Assembly: GCA_965214205.1 (NCBI GenBank)
Contig: OZ243941.1
Location: 1,674,001 to 1,738,000, forward strand
Length of the DNA stretch: 64,000 nt
Direction of reading: 5' to 3'
DNA from: G963663315 sp965214205
GTDB taxonomy: Bacteria > Pseudomonadota > Gammaproteobacteria > Arenicellales > Poriferihabitantaceae
Shown: in pieces, positions 1 to 8,365 of the stretch
Layout: each line of letters opens with the position of its first letter
Numbering within the stretch: the stretch's first letter is position 1
Notes under the pieces: generated by a model
The model's input: the letters and a program-made list of their open reading frames with translations, nothing else
What the model was told of the DNA's origin: nothing
The model's database searches: none
Translations under genes and position numbers: made by a program

Positions 1-642
1 AACGCTGCCATTGGCGGACTTTGCCAGAATCAGTAACGCCTGGGGTTCGAATTGGATCTTTTCCGCTGTGAGTATGCTCGAAAGGTGGGCGCTCAGGCGC
101 GTAATATCAACGGATTTCAGGTTGAACTGGATGCAACGGGAAAGGATGGTGGTCGGCAGTTTTTTGGGGTTGGTGGTGGCCAGCAGAAACTTGACGTGTG
201 CGGGCGGCTCTTCCAGGGTCTTCAGAAGCGCGTTGAAACTGTGCGTCGATAACATGTGCACTTCGTCAATCAGATAGATCTTGAATCGGCTGATGGTCGG
301 AGTGTACTGAACATTATCCAGCAGTTCCCGGGTGTCCTCGACTTTGGTGCGGGAAGCGGCGTCCACCTCGATCAGATCAATCAGATTACCCTGATCGACA
401 CCCTGACAGGCGCTGCATTGACCGCATGGCTCGGCGCTGATCCCGGATTCGCAAGTCACGGCCTTGGCGAAGATTCTCGCCAGTGTGGTCTTACCCACTC
501 CCCTCGTTCCAGAAAACAGGAAAGCGTGATGGATGCGTTGATTGGTCAGCGCATTGGTCAATGCGGATACCACATGCTCCTGGCCGATCACCTCGGAAAA
601 GGTTTTTGGCCGCCATTTTCGCGCTAGCGCCAGATAACTCAT
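1..642 (-). CDS. dnaX: DNA polymerase III subunit gamma/tau, N-terminal part (cut by window edge)
   Basis: This is the clamp-loader ATPase subunit of the replicative polymerase. Reading the minus strand from 642, the protein begins MSYLALARKWRPKTFSEV and is open to the window edge, giving 214 codons. Visible motifs are the Walker A loop (FSGTRGVGKTTLAR), cysteines of the zinc-binding module (CGQCSACQG), the Walker B/DEVH region (YLIDEVHMLS), the NALLKTLEEPP segment and the sensor 1 region (LLATTNPKKLP). The start is supported by its match to the family N-terminus and by its position 16 nt after the SRP RNA 3' end. The C-terminal tau part lies outside the window. Confidence 0.95.
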   Translation of the reverse strand, partial: MSYLALARKWRPKTFSEVIGQEHVVSALTNALTNQRIHHAFLFSGTRGVGKTTLARIFAKAVTCESGISAEPCGQCSACQGVDQGNLIDLIEVDAASRTKVEDTRELLDNVQYTPTISRFKIYLIDEVHMLSTHSFNALLKTLEEPPAHVKFLLATTNPKKLPTTILSRCIQFNLKSVDITRLSAHLSSILTAEKIQFEPQALLILAKSANGSV

Positions 643-658
643 GGATTCAAATGGTGGC

Positions 659-756
659 GGATCCGGAGCACCTTGTCCTGACACCCGAAATGATCGCTGC
701 GGCTGCTTCCTTCCGGACCTGACCGGGTTCACGACCTGTCGCCATCAGGGAGATCC
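659..756 (-). ncRNA. ffs: Signal recognition particle RNA (4.5S)
   Basis: The minus strand carries the conserved SRP core GTCAGGTCCGGAAGGAAGCA followed by GCC, including the GGAAGGAAGCAG apical region that binds Ffh. The ends were placed where GGATCTCC (5', at 756) and GGATCC (3', at 659) can close the long hairpin, giving about 98 nt. It lies directly upstream of dnaX on the same strand. The exact ends are inferred from pairing. Confidence 0.93.
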
Positions 757-777
757 TCTTTCACCGCCATAGAAACA

Positions 778-804
778 ATAATAAACCGTTGTTGAGACGG
801 TCAG
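778..804 (-). promoter_or_regulatory. Putative sigma70 promoter of ffs
   Basis: On the minus strand CTGACC (799-804, 4 of 6 match to TTGACA) and TATTAT (778-783, 5 of 6 match to TATAAT) are separated by 15 bp. The predicted start is about 15-20 nt upstream of the mature SRP RNA, which would fit a 5' leader trimmed by RNase P. The short spacing makes this tentative. Confidence 0.35.
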
Positions 805-833
805 GGGATTGTAGTGCGTATGGAGACAGTTTA

Positions 834-2141
834 CTAGCAATCCAGAGTATGGTCCCGTTCCCACTGTGACAGGGATCGGGAGAAGTCGTTCCATTCATCC
901 ATTTTCAGTTTGCAGTAGGCATCCACCAGCGGCGCCCCAAGCTGTGCCCTGAGCGACTGGCCTTGTTGGGTCAACCGGATCGCGTCCAGCAGGTTCAGTG
1001 GCAGTTTCTTCAGCCCTTCTACGGTATGGCCCTCGGTATACATATTGATATCGAGACGTTTGCCGGGGTCGCGCTGGTTGTCAATGCCATCCAGTCCTGC
1101 CGCCAGAATTCCCGCCTGCAGCAGGTATGGGTTGGCGGCTCCGTCCATCAAGCGAAGCTCGAAGCGTCCCGGGTCCGGAATCCGGACCATGTGTGTCCGG
1201 TTGTTGCCGCCGTAACTGACCGCATTCGGAGACCAGGTGGCGCCCGACAGGGTCCGCGGCGCATTGATCCGTTTGTAGCTGTTGACAGTGGGATTGAAAA
1301 TGGAGGCCAGCTCTTCCACATTGTGCATGATGCCGCCAAGAAACTGATACGCGAGTTCTGAAAGCCCCATTTCATCTCCGGTATCGAGGAACAGGTTTTC
1401 TTCTCCTGATTGATTCCAGAGCGAGACATGGGCGTGACAGCCATTGCCGGTCAGATTGCTGAAAGGCTTGGGCATGAAGGTCGCGCGAAGACCATGATTT
1501 TCGGCAATCTGTTTGACCATGTATTTGAAAAACACATGCCGATCCGCTGTTTTCAGGCAATCGTCAAAGTCCCAGTTCATTTCAAACTGGCCGTTCGCGT
1601 CTTCATGATCATTCTGGTACGGCCCCCAGTCCAGTTCAATCATGCAATCGCAAATCTGTGAGATCACGTCGAATCTGCGCATCAGCGCGGCCTGGTCATA
1701 GCAGGGCTTGGATTGCGTGTCCCGGCTGTCGGCGATGGATGCGCCGTCTTCGCTGATCAGGAAGTATTCACATTCAACCCCGGTTTTAAGCCGGTAACCT
1801 TGCCCGGCCGCTTTGTCGATCTGGTTTTTCAATGCCACGCGGGGAGAGGCCTCGATGGCTTTCCCGTCCATGTATAAATCCCCGGCCAGCCAGCCGACTT
1901 CGGGTTTCCAGGGTAACTGGATCAGGCTGTCCGGGTCGGGAATGGCAAACATGTCGCCATCTGCCGGACTCATGTCCAGCCAGGCCGCGAATCCGGCGAA
2001 TCCGGCGCCGTCCTTTTGCATGTCCCCGATTGCCCTGGCCGGTACCAGTTTCGACCTGAGCGTCCCGAACAGGTCGACAAAACTGATTAAAAAATATTTG
2101 ATGTTGTTTTGTTTCGCGATTGCCGCCAAATCTTTTGCCAT
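834..2141 (-). CDS. gmaS: Type III glutamine-synthetase-like ligase, likely gamma-glutamylmethylamide synthetase
   Basis: This 435-residue protein belongs to the glutamine synthetase superfamily (GlnT branch). It carries the glutamate/metal motif ECE at residues 123-125, GQFEMN near 184-189, the NGCHAHVS loop near 233-240 and a later NNRTHMVRIP substrate/ATP segment. It is the last gene of a four-gene minus-strand operon after the N-methylglutamate synthase subunits. That context points to GmaS, which ligates methylamine to glutamate using ATP as the first step of the indirect methylamine pathway. A plain type III glutamine synthetase is the alternative; sequence alone does not separate them. 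The start MAKDLAAIAKQ matches family N-termini. Confidence 0.8.
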   Translation of the reverse strand: MAKDLAAIAKQNNIKYFLISFVDLFGTLRSKLVPARAIGDMQKDGAGFAGFAAWLDMSPADGDMFAIPDPDSLIQLPWKPEVGWLAGDLYMDGKAIEASPRVALKNQIDKAAGQGYRLKTGVECEYFLISEDGASIADSRDTQSKPCYDQAALMRRFDVISQICDCMIELDWGPYQNDHEDANGQFEMNWDFDDCLKTADRHVFFKYMVKQIAENHGLRATFMPKPFSNLTGNGCHAHVSLWNQSGEENLFLDTGDEMGLSELAYQFLGGIMHNVEELASIFNPTVNSYKRINAPRTLSGATWSPNAVSYGGNNRTHMVRIPDPGRFELRLMDGAANPYLLQAGILAAGLDGIDNQRDPGKRLDINMYTEGHTVEGLKKLPLNLLDAIRLTQQGQSLRAQLGAPLVDAYCKLKMDEWNDFSRSLSQWERDHTLDC

Positions 2142-2191
2142 GGTCTGTTTACCTCTTTATCCACTCATATCAAGAATAATAACGCATTTAA

Positions 2192-3517
2192 CTAGTACTT
2201 TGTTCCCGGAATCCAGTCTGTTCCGACCAGTGGAATCCGGGCCATCGCGGCCGCTTCGACCGTCAGGGCCACCATGTCTTCGGGTTCCAGATTGCGGACA
2301 TTGGTTTTTCCAGCGGCCCGGGCCAGGGTCTGGGTCTCCAGTGTCAGTACTCGCAGGTAGTTGGCGACCCGCCTGCCGGCCAGTCCTGGATCAAGCCGTT
2401 TCCCGAGATCCGGATTCTGGGTGGAAATACCGCTGGGGTCCTGGCCGTCCTGATAATCATCATAAAACCCGGCGCTGGTTCCAAGTTCATTGTATTGCTC
2501 TTCAAATTCCGGGGAATTGTCCCCCATCGCAATCAACGCAGCGGTGCCGATGGAAACCGCGTCCGCGCCAAGCGCGAGCGCCTTCGCCACATCCGCGCCG
2601 GAGCGGATACCGCCTGACACAATCAACTGCACCTTGCGATGCATACCCATGCCCTTCAGCGCGTCCACCGCGATCCGGGTTGCCGGAAGGGTCGGGATGC
2701 CGACATGTTCAATGAAAACATCCTGGGTGGCGGCAGTACCGCCCTGCATGCCATCCACCACCACGACATCCGCGCCGGCCTTGACCGCAAGCTGTACATC
2801 AAAAAAGGTGCGCGTGGCGCCAACCTTGATATAAATCGGAACTTGCCAGTCAGTCAACTCCCTTAATTCCTGCACCTTGATTTCAAGATCATCGGGGCCT
2901 GTCCAGTCGGGATGCCGACAGGCGCTGCGCTGATCAATCCCTTTCGGCAGGTTGCGCATTTCAGCGACCCGGTCACTGATCTTTTGACCGAGCAGCATGC
3001 CGCCGCCGCCGGGTTTCGCGCCCTGGCCGACCACCACTTCGATGGCGTCCGCTTTCCTCAAGTCGTCGGGATTCATACCATAGCGTGAAGGCAGGTATTG
3101 ATAAACCAGAAGGTCGGAATGGCCCCGTTCTTCCGGTGTCATGCCGCCATCGCCTGTGGTGGTGCTGGTGCCCACCGCCGACGCTCCCCGTCCGAGCGCT
3201 TCCTTGGCCTGGGCTGACAGCGCCCCAAAACTCATTCCGGCAATGGTGATCGGGGTGGATATGGTGATCGGTTTTTTGGCGAACCGGGTCCCCAGAGTTA
3301 CCGATGTGTCGCATTTCTCCCGGTAGCCTTCCAGTGGATAGCGCGACATGCTGGCGCCCAGGAACAGCAGGTCATCGAAGGATGGTACAGAGCGTTTGGC
3401 GCCAAACCCCCGTATGTCGTAGATGCCCTCTTTTGCGGCCCTCTGGATTTCCCGGATAACCGGGCGGGAGAATGTGGCTGATTCCAGCATCCAGGAATGA
3501 TCAATCTTTTTAGTCAT
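2192..3517 (-). CDS. mgsC: FMN-binding glutamate-synthase-domain subunit, likely N-methylglutamate synthase subunit C
   Basis: The 441-residue protein has the FMN/2-oxoglutarate barrel of glutamate synthase: GMSFGALSAQAKEAL near residues 93-107, TTTGDGGMTPEER near 118-130, the glycine-rich KPGGGGMLLGQKI, and the phosphate-binding region IVSGGIRSGADVAKALALGAD. Stand-alone proteins of this length occur with separate amidotransferase and GXGXG subunits. Here those are the two genes just upstream, and gmaS follows, the set described for N-methylglutamate synthase (MgsABC). MgsC is expected to form N-methylglutamate from gamma-glutamylmethylamide nitrogen and 2-oxoglutarate. The related glxD genes are the alternative name. 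Confidence 0.82.
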   Translation of the reverse strand: MTKKIDHSWMLESATFSRPVIREIQRAAKEGIYDIRGFGAKRSVPSFDDLLFLGASMSRYPLEGYREKCDTSVTLGTRFAKKPITISTPITIAGMSFGALSAQAKEALGRGASAVGTSTTTGDGGMTPEERGHSDLLVYQYLPSRYGMNPDDLRKADAIEVVVGQGAKPGGGGMLLGQKISDRVAEMRNLPKGIDQRSACRHPDWTGPDDLEIKVQELRELTDWQVPIYIKVGATRTFFDVQLAVKAGADVVVVDGMQGGTAATQDVFIEHVGIPTLPATRIAVDALKGMGMHRKVQLIVSGGIRSGADVAKALALGADAVSIGTAALIAMGDNSPEFEEQYNELGTSAGFYDDYQDGQDPSGISTQNPDLGKRLDPGLAGRRVANYLRVLTLETQTLARAAGKTNVRNLEPEDMVALTVEAAAMARIPLVGTDWIPGTKY

Positions 3518-3559
3518 ATCTGTCCGTCCGACGATTCTCTTGCTATACAGCAGTCGCGC

Positions 3560-4237
3560 TCAATAGGCGCTGGCGTTGTCAACCGCGAAATTGTAAAGCC
3601 TGCGGGCTGATCCATATCTGCGAAAGTCGTTCGCGCAGTAGTCAAACCGCGCCTCCCGCAGCAACCCGGCCAGTTCCTCCCTGTGTTCATCGCGCATCGG
3701 TTTCTCAACGCAATCCGTGCCCAGGCTTGCCACGGTTCCCAGTACATAGAGCCGCGCTTCGTATATTGAATCCCCCAGGTCATTGCCGACATCGCCGCAG
3801 ACCACCAGCCGACCGCTTTGCGCCATGAAAGCGCTCATGTGACCGATGGAGCCGCCAATGACAATGTCCGATCCTTTCATCGAGATACCGCAGCGCGCCG
3901 CCGCGTCTCCTTCCACCACCAGCAGCCCGCCGTGGGAGGTGGCGCCGCAGTATTGGGAGGCGTTGCCCTTCACCCGGACCGAACCGGACATCATGTTTTC
4001 AGCCAGGCCGGGGCCGGCATTGCCGCTGACCACGATATGGGCGGCCTGGTTCATGCCCGCGCAGTAGTAGCCCACATGGCCCTGGATATCTACGTCCGTG
4101 TTGTACATGGCGCCGGCGGCGATATTGTGTTTGCCGCCGGGATTCAGCGCCACAAACTGTTGTGAAGACGAGGCATCGCTGTGCAGCGCCTGATTTAATT
4201 CCCGGACACTGTCGCTGGCCAGATCAAAGGTTCTCAT
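3560..4237 (-). CDS. mgsB: GXGXG-domain subunit, likely N-methylglutamate synthase subunit B
   Basis: This protein of about 225 residues consists of the right-handed beta-helix GXGXG domain found at the C-terminus of glutamate synthase. Repeating glycine turns such as GHVGYYCAGMN, VSGNAGPGLAENMMSG, VKGNASQYCGATSHGG and VIGGSIGHMSA show this. I place the start at the ATG at 4237 (MRTFDLASDSV), not 15 nt upstream. It overlaps the mgsA stop as TGATG and has a GGGAGAG ribosome-binding site 5 nt before it. It acts with mgsA and mgsC, and the one-base overlap with mgsA implies translational coupling. Confidence 0.83.
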   Translation of the reverse strand: MRTFDLASDSVRELNQALHSDASSSQQFVALNPGGKHNIAAGAMYNTDVDIQGHVGYYCAGMNQAAHIVVSGNAGPGLAENMMSGSVRVKGNASQYCGATSHGGLLVVEGDAAARCGISMKGSDIVIGGSIGHMSAFMAQSGRLVVCGDVGNDLGDSIYEARLYVLGTVASLGTDCVEKPMRDEHREELAGLLREARFDYCANDFRRYGSARRLYNFAVDNASAY

Positions 4238-5133
4238 CAGTGTCTCTCCCAACTGTAAATCCGGGCGGGTTCAGGTTCCCAGATTCGGGCGTTCTGGTTA
4301 CCCGGCAATTGCGCGATGGCGCGGTACTCCGAAGACATGGCCACCCAGTCATCGGTTTCCGCGATCACAGCGGGCTTGCAGGCGATCGGGTCCCGCAATA
4401 CCGCAAATCCATCCCGGGTTCCGATCGCAAAAGTGTAGAACCCGTCCAGATCAACCAGCGCCGCTTCCATCGCTTCGTTCAATGTGGCTCCCTGACCCAG
4501 ACGCCAGGTCAGATAGCCGGCGGCCACTTCACTGTCGTTATCGGTCTGGAAGCGGATGCCTTCGCTCCTCAGGTTCTCCCGGAGCCGGTTGTGATTGGAC
4601 AGCGAGCCATTGTGCACCAGACACAGATCAAGCCCGGTATTGAACGGGTGGGAATGTTCGGTTGTAACGATACTTTCCGTCGCCATACGGGTATGGCCGA
4701 GCGCATGAGTCCCACTCATTGAATTGAGGTCGAATTTCCGGATAACCTGATCCGGCAGGCCCTTTTCCTTGAAAATCTCGATTGAGCTTCCGGTGCTGGT
4801 GATTCTCACGCCCTGGAGATTGTCTTCCATCCAGCCGCAAACCGTGTCCCCGTCCCCCCGGATTATGGCAACGGCATGATTGGCGGCCGGGCGGAGCGAC
4901 GCGGTCGAGTCAATGCCTGAACGGATGGACTCCGCTATCCGGTTCCAGTCGATATCATCGGCGCCCTGAAGCGTTATCTTGACGGAATCATCTGGCACGG
5001 GATCATGGTAGATCGCGAAACCGGCGCTGTCCGGGCCGCGGTCCGTCATCTGCACCAGCATGGCGGAAACCAGACTCCCCAGATTTTTCTCGAGCCCCGG
5101 CGATTTTGTATACAAACCGACTATTCCACACAT
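4237..5133 (-). CDS. mgsA: Class II glutamine amidotransferase, likely N-methylglutamate synthase subunit A
   Basis: The 298-residue protein starts MCGIVGLYTK, so Cys2 becomes the N-terminal nucleophile of an Ntn-type amidotransferase once Met is removed. Later motifs fit the family: HALGHTRMAT, HSHPFNTG, LVHNGSLSNH and TDNDSEVAAGYL. It is the first gene of the operon mgsA-mgsB-mgsC-gmaS. In this setting the domain is thought to release methylamine or ammonia from the gamma-glutamyl amide for transfer to 2-oxoglutarate. No N-methylglutamate dehydrogenase genes (mgdABCD) are adjacent. Confidence 0.84.
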   Translation of the reverse strand: MCGIVGLYTKSPGLEKNLGSLVSAMLVQMTDRGPDSAGFAIYHDPVPDDSVKITLQGADDIDWNRIAESIRSGIDSTASLRPAANHAVAIIRGDGDTVCGWMEDNLQGVRITSTGSSIEIFKEKGLPDQVIRKFDLNSMSGTHALGHTRMATESIVTTEHSHPFNTGLDLCLVHNGSLSNHNRLRENLRSEGIRFQTDNDSEVAAGYLTWRLGQGATLNEAMEAALVDLDGFYTFAIGTRDGFAVLRDPIACKPAVIAETDDWVAMSSEYRAIAQLPGNQNARIWEPEPARIYSWERH

Positions 5134-5247
5134 AAGCAGTTAATTCAGGATTTGGTTGAAAGAACAGGAAACCCTGGCTTGTGGCCCGTTGGCCGACAAG
5201 TCCGGTCGCCAATAATGACAGGTATTGTCAGTCCAGTAAACAGGTTA

Positions 5248-5273
5248 TGACCGGATCGGCTATAATCCGGTCA
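5248..5273. promoter_or_regulatory. Perfect inverted repeat (candidate operator) between mgsA and the DUF1028 gene
   Basis: TGACCGGAT at 5248-5256 and ATCCGGTCA at 5265-5273 are perfect 9-bp arms around 8 bp. A TATAAT hexamer (5261-5266) lies inside. A similar half-site (AACCGGATCATG) occurs near 5351-5362, just before the DUF1028 start. The site is in the divergent intergenic region 115 bp upstream of mgsA and 86 bp upstream of the plus-strand gene, so a regulator bound here could control both. Confidence 0.45.
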
Positions 5274-5358
5274 ACCTCATAACGCGCATTATATCAAACC
5301 GGACTCCTGTCGGAAAAGATACAATTCCCGTGGAAGCGGGGAACCATATAACCGGATC

Positions 5359-6036
5359 ATGACATTCTCCATTATCGGGCGCTGCCAGGACAGCGACATG
5401 TTCGGGGTGGCCATCACCACCTCCAGTATTTGTGTCGGCGCGCGTTGCCCGCACGCCAGGGCGGGTGTGGGCGCCGTTGCCTCCCAGAATATTACGGACC
5501 CGGCATTGGGGCCGGCCCTGTTGGATCAACTGGCGGCGGGGAAATCCGCGCAACAGGCGCTGGACAGCATCGTCACCGGGTTGGAAAACGCTGAGTACCG
5601 CCAGTTGACGGTGGTCGATTCGAATGGCGATACCGCTTGTCATTCCGGCGCTGAAATCCTCGGTATCCACGCCGAATCGAGTGGTCATCATTGTTTCGCG
5701 GCCGGCAATCTCCTGCAGAATACGGGCGTGCCCGGAGCGATGACCCGGGCTTTCGAAGACCTGCGCGGCAGGCGCCTTGCCGAACGGTTGCTGCGGTCTC
5801 TCAAGGCCGGGCAGGATGCCGGCGGGGAAGCGGGTGAAGTCCATTCCGCCGCGTTACTGGTGGTCGATAGCCAGCCCTGGCCTCTGGTGGATCTGAGAGT
5901 GGATTGGTCAGACGACGATCCGGTTGTGCTCCTGCAGGCGTTGTGGGAGGAATATCAGCCCCAGATGCTGGATTATGTGACGCGCGCTGTGGACCCGGCC
6001 AACGCCCCGTCTTATGGGGTTCCGGGCGAACTGTAG
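5359..6036 (+). CDS. DUF1028 family protein
   Basis: The 225-residue protein matches the DUF1028 family, predicted Ntn-hydrolase-fold proteins. It starts MTFSIIGRCQDSDMFGVAITT and contains RCPHARAGVGAVASQNITDP and HSGAEILG. It also keeps the family's C-terminal VDLRVDW segment followed by LLQALWEEYQP. No signal peptide is visible, and the biochemical function of the family is not established. It is transcribed away from the methylamine operon. A VOC protein and an O-methyltransferase follow on the same strand with short gaps, so they may form one unit. Confidence 0.8.
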   Translation: MTFSIIGRCQDSDMFGVAITTSSICVGARCPHARAGVGAVASQNITDPALGPALLDQLAAGKSAQQALDSIVTGLENAEYRQLTVVDSNGDTACHSGAEILGIHAESSGHHCFAAGNLLQNTGVPGAMTRAFEDLRGRRLAERLLRSLKAGQDAGGEAGEVHSAALLVVDSQPWPLVDLRVDWSDDDPVVLLQALWEEYQPQMLDYVTRAVDPANAPSYGVPGEL

Positions 6037-6055
6037 TTTCACTGATTGATTGGAA

Positions 6056-6718
6056 ATGAATACCCGCCTGGATCATATCGTGATAGCTGCCCGGTCCCTT
6101 GAGCAGGGAGGGCAATATATTAAAGATCTATTGGGTGTGGACATTCCGGATGGGGGCCGCCATGACATGATGGCCACCCACAACAAGGTGATGTCTTTGG
6201 GGAAGAATGTTTATCTCGAAGTGATTGCGATTGACCCGGGCATGATGCGGCCCGATCAACCCAGATGGTTCGGCCTTGACGACCCTCATGTCCGAAGGTC
6301 GATTGAGGAAACGCCCCGCTTGTTGACCTGGGCAGTCAATACCCCCGACCTGAATAACCTGGTAAGCCATTCGAGTGTTCCTTTGGGAATCATAAAGGAG
6401 GCTCAACGCGATGACCTGAAATGGCGGGTGGCCATTTCAGAAGATGGCAGAATGCCTGCTGCCGGATTCATTCCACTGTGCATTCAATGGCAGGTTGATT
6501 TTCATCCGTCCGAGCGCATGCAGCAGTTGAATTGCCGGTTCGGGTCCCTGAAATTATATCATTCAGGAAAGCCCTGGTTGATTGATGCGCTCGAATCCAT
6601 CAACGCAGCGCAGCTTGTAAGCATTGAAGAAATCGATGATTGCCACCCTGCGTACATGGAGATGAAAATACATTGTCCAAGGGGTGAAGTCATTGTTTCG
6701 AGTTTGAATTCACGGTAG
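6056..6718 (+). CDS. VOC superfamily (glyoxalase-like) protein
   Basis: This protein of about 220 residues begins MNTRLDHIVIAARSLEQG, the typical first beta-strand of a VOC/glyoxalase-like domain. It contains GRHDMMATHNKVMSLG and YLEVIAIDP, as in the long single-domain glyoxalase-like family. I choose the ATG at 6056 (preceded by TTGGAA) over the in-frame TTG at 6050. VOC proteins are metal-dependent dioxygenases, isomerases or lyases, and the substrate here is unknown. It sits 19 nt downstream of the DUF1028 gene. Confidence 0.75.
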   Translation: MNTRLDHIVIAARSLEQGGQYIKDLLGVDIPDGGRHDMMATHNKVMSLGKNVYLEVIAIDPGMMRPDQPRWFGLDDPHVRRSIEETPRLLTWAVNTPDLNNLVSHSSVPLGIIKEAQRDDLKWRVAISEDGRMPAAGFIPLCIQWQVDFHPSERMQQLNCRFGSLKLYHSGKPWLIDALESINAAQLVSIEEIDDCHPAYMEMKIHCPRGEVIVSSLNSR

Positions 6719-6737
6719 ATACCGGTCAGAGGCCATC

Positions 6738-7400
6738 ATGTCAAAAAACCCCTTGGATTTCAGTGAAGAACTGTATGAATATGTTAAATCCGTTTCCCTG
6801 AGGGAGTCAGAACAACTCAGGTCGTTGAGGGAGGTGACTCAGGAAATGGAACTGGCGAACATGCAGGTTTCTCCGGATCAGGGGCAGTTCATGGCGATGT
6901 TGGTCAAGCTGATGAATGCGAAATGTGTCGTCGAGGTAGGTACATTCACCGGCTATAGTGCGTTGGCGATGGCACAGGCGTTACCGGATGATGGCAGACT
7001 CATCGCCTGTGATATCAGTCGGGAATGGACCAGTACCGGAGAGATTTACTGGGAACAGGCGGGAGTCGCTGACCGGATCGATTTGAGAATCGGCCCTGCG
7101 CTGGAGACGATGGATGAATTGCTCGATGAAGGGTTGGCAGGGTCGGTCGACCTGATTTTTATAGATGCCGACAAGGGGAGTTATCGGAATTACTACGAGC
7201 GTGGAATCGAATTGCTGAAAACCAATGGTCTGATTGTCGTGGACAATGTGTTTTGGGACGGGGCGGTGATCGACGATCGGAACCAGAAAGAGGATACGGT
7301 GAGCATCCGCAATATGAACCGGATCATTTCCCGGGATCAAAGGGTGGATATTTCGATGATTGCGATCGGTGACGGGTTGTTCCTGGCAAGAAAAAAGTGA
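6738..7400 (+). CDS. Class I SAM-dependent O-methyltransferase (catechol/caffeoyl-CoA type)
   Basis: This 220-residue protein belongs to the COMT-like O-methyltransferase family. It shows the SAM-binding motif VVEVGTFTGYSALAMAQ near residue 67, the acidic motif LIACDIS, the metal-binding region LIFIDADKGSYRNYY and the LIVVDNVFWDGAV strand. The length is normal for the family. It likely uses a divalent metal and a catechol-like hydroxyl acceptor, but the substrate cannot be inferred. It lies 19 nt after the VOC gene and is followed by an AT-rich stretch before a convergent gene. Confidence 0.88.
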   Translation: MSKNPLDFSEELYEYVKSVSLRESEQLRSLREVTQEMELANMQVSPDQGQFMAMLVKLMNAKCVVEVGTFTGYSALAMAQALPDDGRLIACDISREWTSTGEIYWEQAGVADRIDLRIGPALETMDELLDEGLAGSVDLIFIDADKGSYRNYYERGIELLKTNGLIVVDNVFWDGAVIDDRNQKEDTVSIRNMNRIISRDQRVDISMIAIGDGLFLARKK

Positions 7401-7462
7401 AGATGGTTTATCACAATTATATTTATAATCAGTATTTTATATTATTTGTCTGATAAAAGAGA

Positions 7463-8230
7463 TTAACTATTTTGCAACTCGAACAACGAGCCGAATTGCG
7501 GTAACCGGTCTTCGACCCCGGCGAGGCGCAGTGTATGCCAGGCCATGGCGTGGTTGGAGGACGTGATCGGCAGGTCAAGACTGCCTTCCAGTTTCCGGCA
7601 GGCCTCGATGAGTCGTACCGAGGTACAAGAAACAAAAACGGCATCTATATCCGCATGTTTCATGATTTCCCGGATTCCCGATTCAATGGATTGCGGGGTG
7701 ATGCGGGAAACATTGGAATCCCGGTTCTCATTGAATGATCCGAATACCGGGACATCCAACCCCCGGTCAGTCATGTATCCGGCCACGATTCGATTTACTG
7801 ATTCGCAGTAGGGCGTCAGAACCCCGATTCTCTTTACTTTCAGTGCACGAAAAGCCGCGAATGCGGCAGTGATCGGGGTTGTGCATTCTGCATTCGGTTG
7901 CACTGCGTGGATGCGCTCGAAAACCTTGTCCTCGCCGATTGCCGTGCTGGCCGAGGTGCAACCGTAGGCAATCACATCCAACGGTGTACCCGGAGTCAAT
8001 AGCCGGGCGCTCTGTGTAATTCGCGGAGCCATGGCACGTAGCGATTCAGGCGTGATTACATCGTCATTGGCAATGCGACTGTGGTACAGCGCGACCCCCT
8101 CCACCTGATGAAATATCCGCCGCCATTCCTGCTCAATGGTATAGTCCGTGGACAGCACAATCAGCCCGATTTTCGCGCGTATGGCCAGTCCTTCATCCAT
8201 CTCAAAAGGCAGGTTTTCGAGCAGTATCAT
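7463..8230 (-). CDS. Asp/Glu racemase superfamily protein, maleate isomerase-like
   Basis: The 255-residue protein has the two-lobed Asp/Glu/hydantoin racemase fold with two catalytic cysteine contexts, YGCTSAST in the first half and VSCTSVRLIEAC in the second. Segments such as NAECTTPITAAFAAFRAL and RIGVLTPYCESVNR match maleate cis-trans isomerase and arylmalonate decarboxylase relatives. Maleate isomerase belongs to nicotinate/pyrimidine-type ring catabolism, but no such pathway is nearby. Racemase or decarboxylase activity remains possible. It is convergent with the O-methyltransferase gene. Confidence 0.78.
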   Translation of the reverse strand: MILLENLPFEMDEGLAIRAKIGLIVLSTDYTIEQEWRRIFHQVEGVALYHSRIANDDVITPESLRAMAPRITQSARLLTPGTPLDVIAYGCTSASTAIGEDKVFERIHAVQPNAECTTPITAAFAAFRALKVKRIGVLTPYCESVNRIVAGYMTDRGLDVPVFGSFNENRDSNVSRITPQSIESGIREIMKHADIDAVFVSCTSVRLIEACRKLEGSLDLPITSSNHAMAWHTLRLAGVEDRLPQFGSLFELQNS

Positions 8231-8365
8231 ACGTTCCTGGTCCGGCGGTTGTTGAGAAGTTTAGTAGTGGATACAGCCGGGATTGTACAGGATTACCGGA
8301 ATCGGACAGTCTCAATTCCGGGCTGAATAAGCCTTGGGTTTTCGCCGGATCAGAGCCGGTTAAGG

